Source: an uncultured Roseibium sp.
GTDB taxonomy: Bacteria; Pseudomonadota; Alphaproteobacteria; Rhizobiales; Stappiaceae
DNA length: 64,000 nt
Assembly: GCF_947496995.1 (NCBI RefSeq)
Contig: NZ_CANMFD010000001.1
Location: 1,236,692-1,300,691 of the forward strand
Direction: 5' to 3'
In this document: positions 18,599 to 28,890 of the stretch, in pieces
How the letters are laid out: the number at the start of each line of letters is the position of its first letter
Position numbering within the stretch: the first letter of the stretch is position 1
Made by a program: the position numbers and the translations under genes
The notes under the pieces: model-generated
What the model was told of the DNA's origin: nothing
Databases searched by the model: none
The model's input: the letters and a program-made list of their open reading frames with translations, nothing else

Positions 18599-20176
18599 TC
18601 AGTTCGGACCGGCTTTGTCGGAAAACAACAGTCGGCCGCCCGACTGTTCGCTCAAGAACCCCGTGGCGTCCTCCGCGCTGACGGCGGAGGCGTAGAGAAA
18701 ACCCTGGCTGAAGTGGCAACCGCCGGCCGAGAGCGCCTCATGCACGGCGCTTTCTTCGACACCTTCTGCGATGGCGTCGATGTCGAGACCTCTGGACAGA
18801 ACAAGAATGGCCTCGACGATGGCGGCACATTGCTTGTCGGTCAGCATGCGTTCGGTAAAGGACCTGTCGATCTTGACTTTGCGGATCGGAAGATCGCGCA
18901 GGTAACTCATGCTGGAATGACCGGCGCCGAAATCGTCCAGTGCGATCGATACGCCGGCCTCGGTCAGTTCCGTCAGGATACGCCGTGCCGAAACCGGGTT
19001 CTTGACCAGCGAGGTTTCCGTAATCTCCAGAACCAGCCGCGTGGAAGGAAACCCATGTGTTTCCAGAATGGAGACTATCTGGTTTGGCAGAGACGGATCC
19101 TGAAGCTGGACCGGCGACAGGTTGAAGGACAGGTAGACATCCTCCGGCCAGGCCTTTGCAGCGCTGCAGGCGCGCGCCAGCAGGTGCCGGGTCAGCTCGA
19201 AGATAATGCCGCAATCCTCCGCGATGGAAATGAACTCAAGTGGCGGAACCGCGCCGAAGTCGCTGTCCGTCCAGCGCGCGAGCGCTTCAAATCCGGCAAT
19301 CCGTCCTGTCTCCATGTCCATGATCGGCTGAAAATGGACATTGATCCTGTCTTCCGGTATCGCCTGGCGCAGCCGTTGCTCCAGAAGGGTCCGATGCAGG
19401 ATCGAGGCATCCATTTCCACCTCGAAAAACCGGTAGGTGGAGCGTCCGGAAGACTTGGCCCTGTAAAGGGCGATATCGGCCCGGCGCAAAAGCTCGGTTA
19501 TTGCATGCCCGTCGTGAGGATAAAGGGCAATGCCGAGGCAGGCACCGATCGATATCTGCCGGTCCCCCAGTTCGAAGGGGGTGCTGATATGCGTGAGAAC
19601 GCGCCGCGCAAATCCGGCGGCCTCGGATTTGTTGCTGAAAACCGGAGATACGATGGCGAATTCGTCACCACCAAGGCGCGCCACGATACCATCCTTGCCG
19701 ACGATCTGAGTGAGCCGGCTGGCGAAGCTGGTCAGAAGGTTGTCTCCGAAAGCGTGGCCGTAAACGTCGTTGATGGGTTTGAAGCCATCAAGGTCGAGCA
19801 TCATCACTGTTCGAAAACAGTCGGGCGCCAGGTTGTTGCTCAGGTCGTTGAACGCTTCCAGAAGACGCCGCCGGTTGGGCAGGCCCGTCAGCGGATCGTG
19901 CAGAGCCAGCGCCAGCGCCTCGGAATGCGCAAACGATCGCGCGTTGAGTTCCTTCCGCAGACGCCACATGGCGCTTGCACCATAGATTAGTCCGAGAATG
20001 GCAGCACTGATCAGGAGACCCGCCCCGATTTCAAAAGAAGGGTGACGGTGGTCGGAGTAGGGTGGGGGGAGGAGCTCGGGGAAGATAAAAACACTGGCAT
20101 AAATGACAGTTGTTATAACGAGTAAAGCAACTATGGATCGTATTATGTAATGACTGAGCGAAATATTTCGTTTCAT
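18599..20176 (-). CDS. Membrane-anchored GGDEF-EAL protein, c-di-GMP turnover
   Basis: 525 residues from ATG at 20176. The frame is open further upstream but the N-terminal helices begin here. Two transmembrane segments (about residues 13-35 and 50-68) are followed by a GGDEF domain with intact LGGDEFAIV (GGDEF at residues 169-173) and an EAL domain with intact GFEALARW (EAL at 297-299), FNLSPVQL and DDFGAGHSSMSYL. Both cyclase and phosphodiesterase activities are possible. The RxxD inhibitory site is not present before GGDEF. It has no recognisable periplasmic sensor domain. The gene is inserted, antisense, between gltS and glyS. Confidence 0.93.
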   Translation of the reverse strand: MKRNISLSHYIIRSIVALLVITTVIYASVFIFPELLPPPYSDHRHPSFEIGAGLLISAAILGLIYGASAMWRLRKELNARSFAHSEALALALHDPLTGLPNRRRLLEAFNDLSNNLAPDCFRTVMMLDLDGFKPINDVYGHAFGDNLLTSFASRLTQIVGKDGIVARLGGDEFAIVSPVFSNKSEAAGFARRVLTHISTPFELGDRQISIGACLGIALYPHDGHAITELLRRADIALYRAKSSGRSTYRFFEVEMDASILHRTLLEQRLRQAIPEDRINVHFQPIMDMETGRIAGFEALARWTDSDFGAVPPLEFISIAEDCGIIFELTRHLLARACSAAKAWPEDVYLSFNLSPVQLQDPSLPNQIVSILETHGFPSTRLVLEITETSLVKNPVSARRILTELTEAGVSIALDDFGAGHSSMSYLRDLPIRKVKIDRSFTERMLTDKQCAAIVEAILVLSRGLDIDAIAEGVEESAVHEALSAGGCHFSQGFLYASAVSAEDATGFLSEQSGGRLLFSDKAGPN

Positions 20177-20399
20177 CACGTTGCTGATCCTGAGAAGATC
20201 TGAAGTAAGACTGTTGCTGAACTTCGCATGTATTTGTTGAGGAAGCGTGAAACCGGATTTGCAAGTAACGGGATATGGAGACGGGCGAAGGTGCCTCCGG
20301 TCAGGACGGGAAAAGGGGTGACAAGACGGCAATGACTTGGTAACGGACGCGCAACCCATTTTACGTGGCGTCCCGCCAAGACCGAAGGCCCTAATCTTC

Positions 20400-22487
20400 A
20401 TGCCCGATCTTCTGCTTGAGCTGTTCAGCGAAGAAATTCCGGCCCGTATGCAACGCAAGGCGGCCGAAGATCTGAAATCCCTTGTCACCAACGCCCTGGT
20501 GGAGGCCGGCCTTCCTTATGAAGGTGCCAAGGCCTTCGTCACGCCGCGGCGTCTGGCACTGCATGTGGCGGGTGTTCCGTCCGGCTCGGCCGCAACTCGC
20601 GAAGAACGCAAGGGACCGCGCGTCGGGTCTCCGGAAAAGGCTGTCGAAGGCTTTCTGCGCGGCGCGGGTCTTTCCTCGCTGGAAGAAGCGTCAATTCAGA
20701 ACGACCCGAAAAAAGGCGATTTCTATGTGGCGGTGATCGAAAAGCCGGGCCGTCCCGCCATCGACATCATCGCCGAATTCATGCCCGCAATCCTGCGCAA
20801 TTTTCCGTGGCCGAAATCCATGCGCTGGGGATCGACCTCAACCCGCTGGGTGCGTCCGCTGCACTCCATCGTCGCGACCTTCGGGCCGGAGACGGAAGAT
20901 CCGGATGTCGTGCCGTTCGAATTTGACGGCATTCAGTCCGGCAAGACCACCCGCGGCCACCGCTTTCTCGCCAACGAGACCTTTGCCGTCCGCCGTTTCG
21001 ACGACTACGCCACCGGGCTTGAAAAGCACAAGGTGGTGCTGGACGCGGACCGCCGGAAGGAGATCATTCTCCACGACGCCAAGGACCGTGCGCTGGCGCT
21101 GGGCCTCGACCTTGTAGAGGATCCGGGACTTCTTGAGGAAGTTGCGGGCCTCGTCGAGTGGCCTGTGGTGCTGACCGGCAGTTTCGACGAAGACTTTCTG
21201 ACGATCCCGGACGAGTGCATTCAGCTCACCATACGGGTCAACCAGAAGTGCTTTGTCCTCAGGAACCCGACCACCGGACGCCTTGCCAACAGGTTCGCGC
21301 TTGTGTCCAACCTCGTCGCCGAAGACGGCGGCAAGATGATTGTCGCCGGCAACGAGAAGGTTATCCGGGCACGGTTGTCCGATGCGCGCTTCTTCTGGGA
21401 CACGGACCTGAAATCCAGCCTGTCCGACAACCTGCCGAAACTCGATGGCGTGAAATTTCACGAAAAGCTTGGCAGTGTCGGCGAACGGGTCAAGCGCCTG
21501 ATTGCGCTCTCCGCCGAATTGGCTCCGCTCGTCGGTGCTGACCAGACGAAGGCGAAACGCGCCGCGGAACTGGCCAAGGCCGACCTTGTCTCGCATATGG
21601 TTTTCGAATTCCCGGAACTGCAGGGCCTGATGGGCCGCTACTATGCGGCAGCGCAAGGCGAGGATGCTTCCGTCGCCACGGCGATCGAAGAGCACTACAA
21701 ACCGCAGGGACCGAGCGACAACGTGCCCACGGACCCGGTCGCCATCGCCGTGGCGCTCGCCGAAAAGCTCGACCTGCTTGCCGGGTTCTGGGCGATTGAC
21801 GAAAAGCCCACCGGTTCCAAGGACCCTTACGCGCTGCGCCGCGCCGCTTTGGGCATCATCCGGATCGTTCTGGAGAACGGCCTGCGGATCAATCTGGGCA
21901 AGGTCATTCTCTCGGCCTCCGACCTGCATCAGGTCAAGCTCGGCGATCCGTCAGCGCTGGTCTCAGATCTTCTCGGCTTCTTCGCCGACCGCCTGAAGGT
22001 CCACCTGAAGGACGACGGCGCCCGCCACGACCTGATCGATGCGATATTCGCCCTTGAGGGCCAGGACGACCTGCTGATGGTCGTCCGGCGCGTCGAGGCT
22101 CTCGGGAAGTTCGTTTCTTCCGACGACGGCGTGAACCTGCTGGCCGGCTACAAGCGCGCGGTCAACATTCTGCGTGCGGAGGAAAAGAAAGACGCGGCCC
22201 CGGTCACGGGCAAGCCGCACGCCGATCATTTTCAGGAGCAGGCCGAAATCGACCTTGCCGCAGCAATCGACACCGCACGGGCGGAAGCGGCTGACGCGGT
22301 GAAGGCCGAGGACTTCGAAGGCGCAATGGAAGCGCTGTCCAGATTGCGGGCGCCGGTCGACAGGTTTTTCGAGGATATTCTCGTGAACGCCGACGACCCC
22401 GTCCTGCGCATGAACCGCCTGCAGCTCCTCGCCGAAATCCGCGACGCGACCCATGTCGTGGCGGATTTTTCCAAGGTGGCCGGGTGA
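20400..22487 (+). CDS. glyS: Glycyl-tRNA synthetase beta subunit
   Basis: Beta chain of the tetrameric glycyl-tRNA synthetase, needed for tRNA binding. 695 residues, the expected length. Start is ATG at 20400 ([18 protein letters not shown]), the conserved beginning of the family; the frame runs back to 20337 without similarity. Other family segments are [40 protein letters not shown]-like and the C-terminal HD/anticodon region with [15 protein letters not shown]. It pairs with GlyQ at 13643. An inverted-repeat element follows within 40 bp. Confidence 0.97.
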   Translation: MPDLLLELFSEEIPARMQRKAAEDLKSLVTNALVEAGLPYEGAKAFVTPRRLALHVAGVPSGSAATREERKGPRVGSPEKAVEGFLRGAGLSSLEEASIQNDPKKGDFYVAVIEKPGRPAIDIIAEFMPAILRNFPWPKSMRWGSTSTRWVRPLHSIVATFGPETEDPDVVPFEFDGIQSGKTTRGHRFLANETFAVRRFDDYATGLEKHKVVLDADRRKEIILHDAKDRALALGLDLVEDPGLLEEVAGLVEWPVVLTGSFDEDFLTIPDECIQLTIRVNQKCFVLRNPTTGRLANRFALVSNLVAEDGGKMIVAGNEKVIRARLSDARFFWDTDLKSSLSDNLPKLDGVKFHEKLGSVGERVKRLIALSAELAPLVGADQTKAKRAAELAKADLVSHMVFEFPELQGLMGRYYAAAQGEDASVATAIEEHYKPQGPSDNVPTDPVAIAVALAEKLDLLAGFWAIDEKPTGSKDPYALRRAALGIIRIVLENGLRINLGKVILSASDLHQVKLGDPSALVSDLLGFFADRLKVHLKDDGARHDLIDAIFALEGQDDLLMVVRRVEALGKFVSSDDGVNLLAGYKRAVNILRAEEKKDAAPVTGKPHADHFQEQAEIDLAAAIDTARAEAADAVKAEDFEGAMEALSRLRAPVDRFFEDILVNADDPVLRMNRLQLLAEIRDATHVVADFSKVAG

Positions 22488-22525
22488 TCCGGTAGAACCT
22501 GACTGAGTTGCCTATGGAGTGCGCG

Positions 22526-22690
22526 GGGGTTACCCCCCACCCCTGACCCCTCCCCACAAGGGGGAGGGGAATGCTGCCGTGAATGGAGCAGCGCTTCCGA
22601 ATTCAAAGACTATGATTTGTAAGTGGACGATGCCAATCGCCGCAGCCTGATCCCCCTCCCCCTTGTGGGGAGGGGTTAGGGGTGGGGGTA
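22526..22690. repeat. C/G-rich inverted-repeat intergenic element
   Basis: Two nearly identical arms of about 40-45 bp (22526-22570 and 22651-22690) are in opposite orientation about 80 bp apart. Each arm contains CCCCTCCCCACAAGGGGGAG or its complement, itself a hairpin, next to an ACCCCTGACCCC / GGGGTTAGGGGT block. This motif type recurs between genes in many alphaproteobacterial genomes. It lies between convergent glyS and the MFS gene, and could fold into a very stable structure that ends transcription from both sides. Confidence 0.85.
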
Positions 22691-22744
22691 TCCGACCTCT
22701 CGAAAACCCGCCCCTTCCAAAAAACCTTTTTCGTCCGACTTTTC

Positions 22745-23980
22745 TTATTCAGCCGCCTGCTGCGCCAGCCTTTCCACCGGCTTTTCCTCGATCGGCCAGT
22801 GGACGATTGCCGCGAAGATGCCGAGGACGATGCCCAGCCACCAGATGCCGTCGTAGGATCCGGTTTCGTCGTAGAGCTTGCCGCCCAGCCAGACGCCGAG
22901 GAAGGCGCCGATCTGGTGGGAGAGGAAGACGAAGCCGAACAGTGTCGCCATGTAGCGCGGGCCGAACATGACCGCGACCAGCCCGGATGTCGGTGGCACG
23001 GTGGACAGCCACAGCAGCCCCATCACACCGGCAAAGACCAGCACGGAGAAAGGGGTGACCGGCAGCATGATGAAGGCAAAGATCGCGACTGAGCGGCTGA
23101 TATAGATCGCCGACAGGAGCAGCGGTTTGGAATAGCGCCCGCCGACATACCCGGAAATCAGTGATCCTGCGACATTGCACAGTCCGATGAGGGCAATCGC
23201 CGTTGCCCCCCAGGACGGGTCGAGGCCGAGGTCGGCGATATAAGGCGGCAGGTGAACCGTGATGAAGGCCACGTGAAAGCCGCAGACGAAGAAGCCGAAG
23301 GTCAGCAGGATGAAACCCCGGGTGCCGAAGGCTTCCGCCATCGCCGATGTCAGCTTCTGGTCGTTCGCCGGATTGCTGTCCTTTGGCAGTTCCGACTTTC
23401 CGCGAAGCGCGATGGCGAGAAAGGGAATGAGGGCGACGAGCCCGGTAAAGACGATCAGCGTGTCCTGCCAGCCGATATTCGCGATCAGCGCGCCGCCCAT
23501 CGGGGCGAACAGGAACTGGCCGAGAGACCCGGACGCCGTGCCGATGCCGAAGGCAAGCGATCTCTGCGCAGGTGTTACTGCCCGCCCGAAAGCGGCAAGC
23601 ACCAGCGAAAAGGAGGAAAAGGCGATACCAAGCCCGATGAGCACACCCGCGGACACATGCAGCGCGACGGCGCTTTGGGCGTCGATCATCAGGATAAGGC
23701 CGGAGGCGTAAAGGACGGCGCCAAGCGTCATCGTCTTCCAGGTGCCGAAGCGGTCCGACATCATTCCGGCAATCGGCTGACCGATGCCCCAGAGCAGATT
23801 CTGGATGGCGAGCGCCAGCGCGAACAACTCGCGGCTCCAGTCCCGGGCTTCCGTCATCGGCTGAAAGAACAGGCCCATTGCGGAGCGGGGACCGAAGGAA
23901 ATCAAGGCGATCAGACAGCCGCAGGCGATAACCAGCGGAATGTTCGGACCGGTGCGACCGGTTGTTTTTGCGGCAGTCAT
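22745..23980 (-). CDS. MFS transporter
   Basis: 411 residues with about twelve transmembrane helices. The first loop holds a recognisable MFS motif A variant, GMMSDRFGTWKTM, after helix 2. SFGPRSAMGLFFQPMTEARDWSRELFALA-like sequence in helix 1 and the following loop is seen in monocarboxylate-type MFS proteins (OFA/MCT relatives), which suggests an organic acid substrate; this is inference. Start ATG at 23980. It is divergent from nadA across a 381-bp intergenic region. Confidence 0.9.
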   Translation of the reverse strand: MTAAKTTGRTGPNIPLVIACGCLIALISFGPRSAMGLFFQPMTEARDWSRELFALALAIQNLLWGIGQPIAGMMSDRFGTWKTMTLGAVLYASGLILMIDAQSAVALHVSAGVLIGLGIAFSSFSLVLAAFGRAVTPAQRSLAFGIGTASGSLGQFLFAPMGGALIANIGWQDTLIVFTGLVALIPFLAIALRGKSELPKDSNPANDQKLTSAMAEAFGTRGFILLTFGFFVCGFHVAFITVHLPPYIADLGLDPSWGATAIALIGLCNVAGSLISGYVGGRYSKPLLLSAIYISRSVAIFAFIMLPVTPFSVLVFAGVMGLLWLSTVPPTSGLVAVMFGPRYMATLFGFVFLSHQIGAFLGVWLGGKLYDETGSYDGIWWLGIVLGIFAAIVHWPIEEKPVERLAQQAAE

Positions 23981-24361
23981 GGAAAGTCTCTCATCGTGAA
24001 CTTACGATAAGATACGCGCGGGCCGGAGTTTCACCAAACGCGTAATTTTGATCGATACATCAGCGTCGGGAATGAATGACTTCGGCACGGCTGCTTTTGA
24101 TGCATGTATCAAGCTGACCAGAAACCGAGCTGCCAGAGGCATGTTAACTGCATGAAAAATAAGAGGGAAACAGTTTGACGGCAGAATTATCACGAAAGTG
24201 ATGGATTTTTAACCGCGCGACTATTATATAAGCTCTGAAAGAGCAAAAGGGTGTGGGCCGATGCGCCCGTTTTCTTTTGCAACTAATATGCTCAAAATGA
24301 GTATAATAACGGCGCGGGCAAACCAGTCCTGGTTCGATCCGCAAACAAAAGGGAGGTCGTC
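23981..24361. other. Divergent intergenic region, MFS gene and nadABC
   Basis: 381 bp, AT-rich in the half near nadA. It holds the nadA promoter and operator (annotated separately). No gene or RNA was recognised in the remainder. Confidence 0.6.
24277..24307 (+). promoter_or_regulatory. nadABC promoter with overlapping NadQ-type operator
   Basis: TATGCTCAAAATGAGTATA (24287-24305) is a 19-bp palindrome with one mismatch between the arms. A perfect -10 hexamer TATAAT (24302-24307) overlaps its right arm; TTGCAA at 24277-24282 is a weak -35 with a 19-nt spacer. A repressor bound here would block transcription of nadA. The position and shape fit the operator reported upstream of nadABC in Alphaproteobacteria for NadQ. 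A NadQ-like gene is at 30377-31360. Confidence 0.68.
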
Positions 24362-25444
24362 ATGACCATTGCCCAGACATCCGTACCTGTTGGCGCACCG
24401 ATCGCAAGTGGGCTGACCGCCCTGGACCGGTTCGGCAGAGTGGACCGCCCGGACCTGCGCTATACGCCCGAAGTTGCGGAAGCAACCGCGCCGATCTATC
24501 AAAAAGTGAAACACATCATTCCGGCGATCGAATGGCCGGCTCTGGCGCCGACGATCCACGCGATCAATGTACTGAAGAAGCAACGCAACGCGGTCATTCT
24601 GGCGCATAACTACATGACGCCGGATATCTACCACGGTGTGGCCGATATCGTCGGCGACAGCCTGCAGCTCGCCATCGAGGCGACGCGGACGGACGCCGAC
24701 GTGATCGTTCAGTGCGGCGTGCACTTCATGGCGGAAACCTCCAAGATCCTCAGCCCGGAGAAGACAGTGCTCATTCCGGACATGCGGGCAGGCTGTTCGC
24801 TGGCTGAATCCATCACCGGCGCCGACGTGCGCGCCCTGCGCGAGCGCAATCCCGGTGTGCCGATCATAACCTATGTGAACACCTCCGCCGACGTGAAGGC
24901 GGAATGCGATATCTGCTGCACCTCTTCCAACGCCCTGCAGGTGGTGGAAAGCTTCGGGGTCGACAAGGTGTTCCTTGTTCCGGACAAATACCTGGCCGCC
25001 AATATCGGCAACAAGACGGATGTCGAAGTGCTGGTCTGGGACGGTGCCTGCGAGGTGCATGAGCGCTTTACGGCGAAGGAACTGCGTGACTATCGCAGCA
25101 TCGAGCCGGGCGTGAAGATCATCGCCCATCCCGAGTGCCCGCCGGACGTGGTGGCGGAGGCCGACTTTGCCGGTTCCACGGCGCATATGATCGACTGGGT
25201 GAAGGCCCGCAAGCCTGAAAAGGTGATGATGATCACCGAATGCTCCATGGCTGACAACATCGCCAGCGAAACGCCGGACGTGGATTATATCCGCCCCTGC
25301 AACCTGTGCCCGCACATGAAGCGGATCACGCTGGACAAGATCCTCGACGCTCTGGTCGAGATGAAAGAGGAAGTTGTCGTCGATCCCGTCGTGGCCGACA
25401 GGGCACGCACCGCCGTCGAGCGGATGATCAACTTGAAAATCTGA
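24362..25444 (+). CDS. nadA: Quinolinate synthase A
   Basis: 4Fe-4S enzyme that condenses iminoaspartate (from NadB) with dihydroxyacetone phosphate to give quinolinate. 360 residues. ATG at 24362 follows GGGAGG at 5 nt. Cluster cysteines are visible in [19 protein letters not shown] and CNLCPHMK. The substrate-binding segments [24 protein letters not shown] and [13 protein letters not shown] are family hallmarks. First gene of nadA-nadB-nadC; the 97-bp gap to nadB carries two hairpins that may tune the ratio of products. Confidence 0.97.
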   Translation: MTIAQTSVPVGAPIASGLTALDRFGRVDRPDLRYTPEVAEATAPIYQKVKHIIPAIEWPALAPTIHAINVLKKQRNAVILAHNYMTPDIYHGVADIVGDSLQLAIEATRTDADVIVQCGVHFMAETSKILSPEKTVLIPDMRAGCSLAESITGADVRALRERNPGVPIITYVNTSADVKAECDICCTSSNALQVVESFGVDKVFLVPDKYLAANIGNKTDVEVLVWDGACEVHERFTAKELRDYRSIEPGVKIIAHPECPPDVVAEADFAGSTAHMIDWVKARKPEKVMMITECSMADNIASETPDVDYIRPCNLCPHMKRITLDKILDALVEMKEEVVVDPVVADRARTAVERMINLKI

Positions 25445-25476
25445 TCACGGATGGTCTAAACCGCACAACGTGTCTC

Positions 25477-25525
25477 CTTCCGGGCGACCTGCGCCCGGAA
25501 GTCCTTCGGGCAAAGCCCGGCCTTT
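25477..25525 (+). promoter_or_regulatory. Double hairpin between nadA and nadB
   Basis: CTTCCGGGCG (25477-25486) pairs perfectly with CGCCCGGAAG (25492-25501). Next, CGGGC/GCCCG (25507-25519) is followed by GCCTTTTTCC, which looks like a weak intrinsic terminator 17 nt before the nadB ATG. It could be an attenuator, an RNase processing site, or simply an mRNA-stabilising structure. Confidence 0.5.
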
Positions 25526-25541
25526 TTCCAGGATGTATCCC

Positions 25542-27143
25542 ATGGCCGTCTCGCAAGAGGATTTCGCACCTGCCTACCTGGGCAAGGATGTGGATGACGT
25601 TGTCATACTGGGGGGCGGGCTCGCCGGTCTGTTCTGCGCGCTGAAACTCAGCCCGCGTCCGGTCACGGTGATCACCAATGCGCCGATCGGGGAAGGCGCA
25701 TCGTCCGCCTGGGCCCAGGGCGGAATTGCCGCGGCCATCTCCGAACAGGATTCGGTTGAAAAACACCGCGACGATACGCTGGCGGCCGGCTGCGGCATCT
25801 GCGAGGAAAAAATCGTCGAGCAGATGACCCGCGAGGGCAGCGCCCGGGTGCATGACCTGCTGTCATACGGCGTCCCGTTCGACCATGATCTTGAAGGCCG
25901 GCTGAAATTTTCCCGCGAGGCGGCCCACTCCCAGAGCCGCGTCGTGCGCGTGCGCGGCGACATGGCCGGCAGGGCGATCATGGACGCGCTTATCGCCGCC
26001 GTGCGGAAGGCCCCGTCCATCCGCGTTCTGGAAGGCTATATCGGCGAAAGTTTCCTCGGTGAGGGCCGGTATGTTACCGGCGTCCTGGCGCGCAAGCGCG
26101 GCGGTATCGAGCGGCTTGCCTTTCCGGCGAAGGCTGTTGTGCTGGCCTCCGGCGGCGTCGGCCATCTTTTCGGCCTGACGACCAATCCACATGAGGCGAA
26201 CGGTCACGGCCTTGCCATGGCGGCCCGAGCCGGCGCGGTGATCGCCGACGCCGAATTCGTTCAGTTTCACCCGACGGCACTGGATGTCGGCAAGGATCCG
26301 GCTCCACTGGCCACGGAAGCCCTGCGCGGTGAAGGCGCGACGCTGGTCAACAAGGCCGGCGAACGGTTCATGCAAGGCGTTCACCCGGATCTGGAACTGG
26401 CCCCGCGCGACATTGTCGCCCGTGCGATCCACAAGGAAATCGCCGAGGGCCGGGGAGCGTATCTGGATTGCCGCGAAGCCATCGGCGCCAGGTTCAAGGA
26501 TGATTTCCCGACCGTTTTTGCCGCGGCCAGTTCGGCCGGCATTGATCCTTCGAAGGAGCTGCTTCCTGTCGCGCCTGCCGAGCACTATCACATGGGCGGT
26601 GTTCTGACAGACGCCAACGGCCGTACTTCCCTGGATGGCCTCTGGGCGGCCGGAGAGGTTGCCTCCACCGGTGCCCATGGCGCCAACCGGCTTGCTTCCA
26701 ACTCGTTGCTGGAAGCGGTGGTGTTCGCAGCGCGTATCGCCGAAGACATTCAGGGCCTCATGCCCACGCCGCGCAGCGCCTTCTGGAACGAGATGGACGA
26801 AGAGCCGAGCCTGCCGAGCCGGCGCAACATGGAAGAACGTGAGGCGATCACGACCTTGCGCAGCACCCTGGCCAGAAATGTCGGGGTAATGCGGGACGCG
26901 AACGGTTTGAAGACCGCTTTGGCCGAAATCGCCGGCGCGGAAAAGATTTGCGTGCGCCAGTCCATCAAGAACATGATGGTGACCGGCAAGATAATCACGG
27001 CTGCCGCCCTCAAGCGTCAGGAAAGCCGCGGCGGACATTTCCGCACGGATTTCCCGGCGGAAGACCCGGCCCAGGCCAGACGCTCCTACACCACGCTGAA
27101 AGAGGTCGAGGCGGTCACCGCCGAGGCTCTGGAAACCGCTTGA
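25542..27143 (+). CDS. nadB: L-aspartate oxidase
   Basis: FAD enzyme that oxidises L-aspartate to iminoaspartate, the substrate of NadA. 533 residues from ATG at 25542, which has AGGA 8 nt upstream; ATG at 25533 is an alternative and the frame is open to 25470. The FAD loop [13 protein letters not shown] is near residue 25. Active-site region motifs of the succinate dehydrogenase/aspartate oxidase family are present: [44 protein letters not shown] and [16 protein letters not shown]. nadC begins 13 bp after the stop. Confidence 0.96.
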   Translation: MAVSQEDFAPAYLGKDVDDVVILGGGLAGLFCALKLSPRPVTVITNAPIGEGASSAWAQGGIAAAISEQDSVEKHRDDTLAAGCGICEEKIVEQMTREGSARVHDLLSYGVPFDHDLEGRLKFSREAAHSQSRVVRVRGDMAGRAIMDALIAAVRKAPSIRVLEGYIGESFLGEGRYVTGVLARKRGGIERLAFPAKAVVLASGGVGHLFGLTTNPHEANGHGLAMAARAGAVIADAEFVQFHPTALDVGKDPAPLATEALRGEGATLVNKAGERFMQGVHPDLELAPRDIVARAIHKEIAEGRGAYLDCREAIGARFKDDFPTVFAAASSAGIDPSKELLPVAPAEHYHMGGVLTDANGRTSLDGLWAAGEVASTGAHGANRLASNSLLEAVVFAARIAEDIQGLMPTPRSAFWNEMDEEPSLPSRRNMEEREAITTLRSTLARNVGVMRDANGLKTALAEIAGAEKICVRQSIKNMMVTGKIITAAALKRQESRGGHFRTDFPAEDPAQARRSYTTLKEVEAVTAEALETA

Positions 27144-27156
27144 GCCGAGAGGCGCC

Positions 27157-28020
27157 ATGACCCGCAAAAACCTGCCGCATCTGCCGCAATTGATGATTGA
27201 TGACGCGGTCAAGGCCGCCCTGTTCGAGGATTGGGGCCGTGCCGGGGACGTGACCAGCCAGGCAACGCTGCCTTCCGGCGCTCGGGCCACGGCCGTCATC
27301 GCCGCCCGCAAGCCAGGCGTTCTGGCGGGGCTCGGCTTTGCCGAAAGCGCTTTCCGGCAGACGGATGCGGACTTGCGTTTCGAACCGGTCAGGCAGGATG
27401 GCGACCGCCTCGCTGCCAAAGACATCGTCGCCCGTATCGAAGGGCCGGCGCGGGCCCTGCTGTCGGCTGAACGCGTCGCACTGAATTATCTCGGTCACTT
27501 GTCGGGTATCGCGACGGCGACGTCCTGTTTTGCCGACCTGATCGCGCACACGAAAGCCGATATCGTCTGCACCCGCAAGACGACCCCCGGATTACGGGCG
27601 TTCGAGAAATACGCCGTCAGATGCGGAGGTGGCACCAATCACCGTTTCGGGCTGGATGACGCGATCCTGATCAAGGACAATCACATAGCTGTGGCCGGCG
27701 GCGTCGCCAAGGCTGTCGAAGCCGCGAAGGCTTTCGCCGGACACCTTGTGAAAATCGAGGTGGAAGTCGACACGCTGGAGCAGCTCGAAGAGGCGCTTAC
27801 GGCCGGACCGGATGTGGTCATGCTCGACAACATGCCGCCAGAAACCCTCAAGAAGGCCGTTGAAATCGCAGATGGCAAAGTGCTTCTGGAGGCGTCCGGC
27901 GGTATCGAACTGGATACGGTCAAGGCAGTCGCCGAAGCCGGAGTGGACCTGATTTCCTCAGGCTGGATCACCCATTCGGCTCCGGTTCTGGATCTCGGAC
28001 TGGATATCGAAATGTCCTGA
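27157..28020 (+). CDS. nadC: Nicotinate-nucleotide pyrophosphorylase (carboxylating)
   Basis: Converts quinolinate and PRPP to nicotinate mononucleotide, CO2 and pyrophosphate; last enzyme of the operon. 287 residues, standard length. Visible motifs: [11 protein letters not shown] at the N-terminus, [42 protein letters not shown] (substrate-binding Arg/Lys), IKDNH and EASGGI. Start ATG at 27157 directly follows nadB, indicating cotranscription. The gene ends one base before the convergent HupE-like gene. Confidence 0.96.
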   Translation: MTRKNLPHLPQLMIDDAVKAALFEDWGRAGDVTSQATLPSGARATAVIAARKPGVLAGLGFAESAFRQTDADLRFEPVRQDGDRLAAKDIVARIEGPARALLSAERVALNYLGHLSGIATATSCFADLIAHTKADIVCTRKTTPGLRAFEKYAVRCGGGTNHRFGLDDAILIKDNHIAVAGGVAKAVEAAKAFAGHLVKIEVEVDTLEQLEEALTAGPDVVMLDNMPPETLKKAVEIADGKVLLEASGGIELDTVKAVAEAGVDLISSGWITHSAPVLDLGLDIEMS

Positions 28021-28629
28021 TCAGCCTGCTGCCAGGTACACTCCGCCCAGAGCCGTCAGAACGCCGAGGCTGCGGATGATGCGCCTGGCCCAGGCCGGGT
28101 CGTTGCGGGTGGCGACATTCGCCCCGTAGCCGATCAACAGGCCCGCGGCGTGGAGCAGGACCGTGGCGAGAACGAAACCGGCGGCATAGCCGATCGCACC
28201 GGCCGATCCCATCTCACCGCCGTGGGCGTGACCATGGCAGAGACCGAATACCGCGACCAGCGCAGCCGATGCTCCGAGGGGCAATTGCAGGGCCAGCGCG
28301 ACCGCCACGCCGAGCACGATCACGGACGTCAGGATGACCGGCTCTACATAGGGCAGCGGGACACCGGCGACCGACAGCGCGAAACCGCCGATCATGGCGC
28401 CAACAAAGGCGCTTGGGAGAAGCCAGATTGCGCGGCCGCCCAGGAGGGCGGCCCACAGACCGACGGCGATCATTGCCAGAACATGGTCCGTGCCGAAAAC
28501 CGGGTGAGTGAACCCGGCTGCGAAGGAACCGTGTTCGGACGGGTCCAGGTGCGCCAGGGCCGGGGATGCGGCTAAAAGGGTGATGGCGGCCGCGAGAATT
28601 ATGCGGAAAATCATGAAACGTTCCTTCAT
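28021..28629 (-). CDS. HupE/UreJ family metal permease-like protein
   Basis: 202 residues. An N-terminal signal peptide ending ALA, then HLDPSEHGSFAAGFTHPVFGTDHVLAMIAVGLWA-like sequence, the His-rich signature of HupE/UreJ proteins; a second His cluster GLCHGHAHGGE lies near residue 135. About six transmembrane helices follow. Family members are linked to nickel or cobalt supply for hydrogenase or urease. No such enzyme is in this window, so the metal and client are unknown. Start at 28629 or 28614 (MIFRI). It is convergent with nadC, the stops being one base apart. Confidence 0.87.
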   Translation of the reverse strand: MKERFMIFRIILAAAITLLAASPALAHLDPSEHGSFAAGFTHPVFGTDHVLAMIAVGLWAALLGGRAIWLLPSAFVGAMIGGFALSVAGVPLPYVEPVILTSVIVLGVAVALALQLPLGASAALVAVFGLCHGHAHGGEMGSAGAIGYAAGFVLATVLLHAAGLLIGYGANVATRNDPAWARRIIRSLGVLTALGGVYLAAG

Positions 28630-28802
28630 TGGGTCACTCCGGCGCCCCGGAATGGGTCGCGCCTTTCATGCGTTTCTTTGAAACACGTCCGCACCATGCC
28701 CGATTCCGGACATCTTGTGAATTACCTCAATGTTCCATGTTCTTATGGTCAGGTGAAAACAGGTTTTCAATCTCGCGCCGGAGCATGTCGCAATGAAGTG
28801 AC

Positions 28803-28861
28803 TTCAGGAAATCGCCCGAACGCATTTGCACTGCAAACACTGCCTCGGGCGCCTTCCTGAA
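28803..28861. promoter_or_regulatory. Long imperfect stem-loop downstream of the SleB-type gene
   Basis: TTCAGGAA-at-CGCCCGA (28803-28819) pairs with TCGGGCG-cc-TTCCTGAA (28845-28861), giving 15 paired bases around a 2x2 internal loop; the apex contains TTTGCA/TGCAAA. It lies 30 bp beyond the stop of the minus-strand gene and may end or stabilise that transcript. No U tract is present. Confidence 0.45.
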
Positions 28862-28890
28862 ACCAGGGATCCGCTTGAACGCGACAGGCT

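Noticed and set aside
24318..24345. GGTTCGATCC resembling a tRNA T-loop in the nadA leader
   Set aside because: No acceptor, D or anticodon arms can be built around it, and it overlaps the nadA ribosome-binding region.
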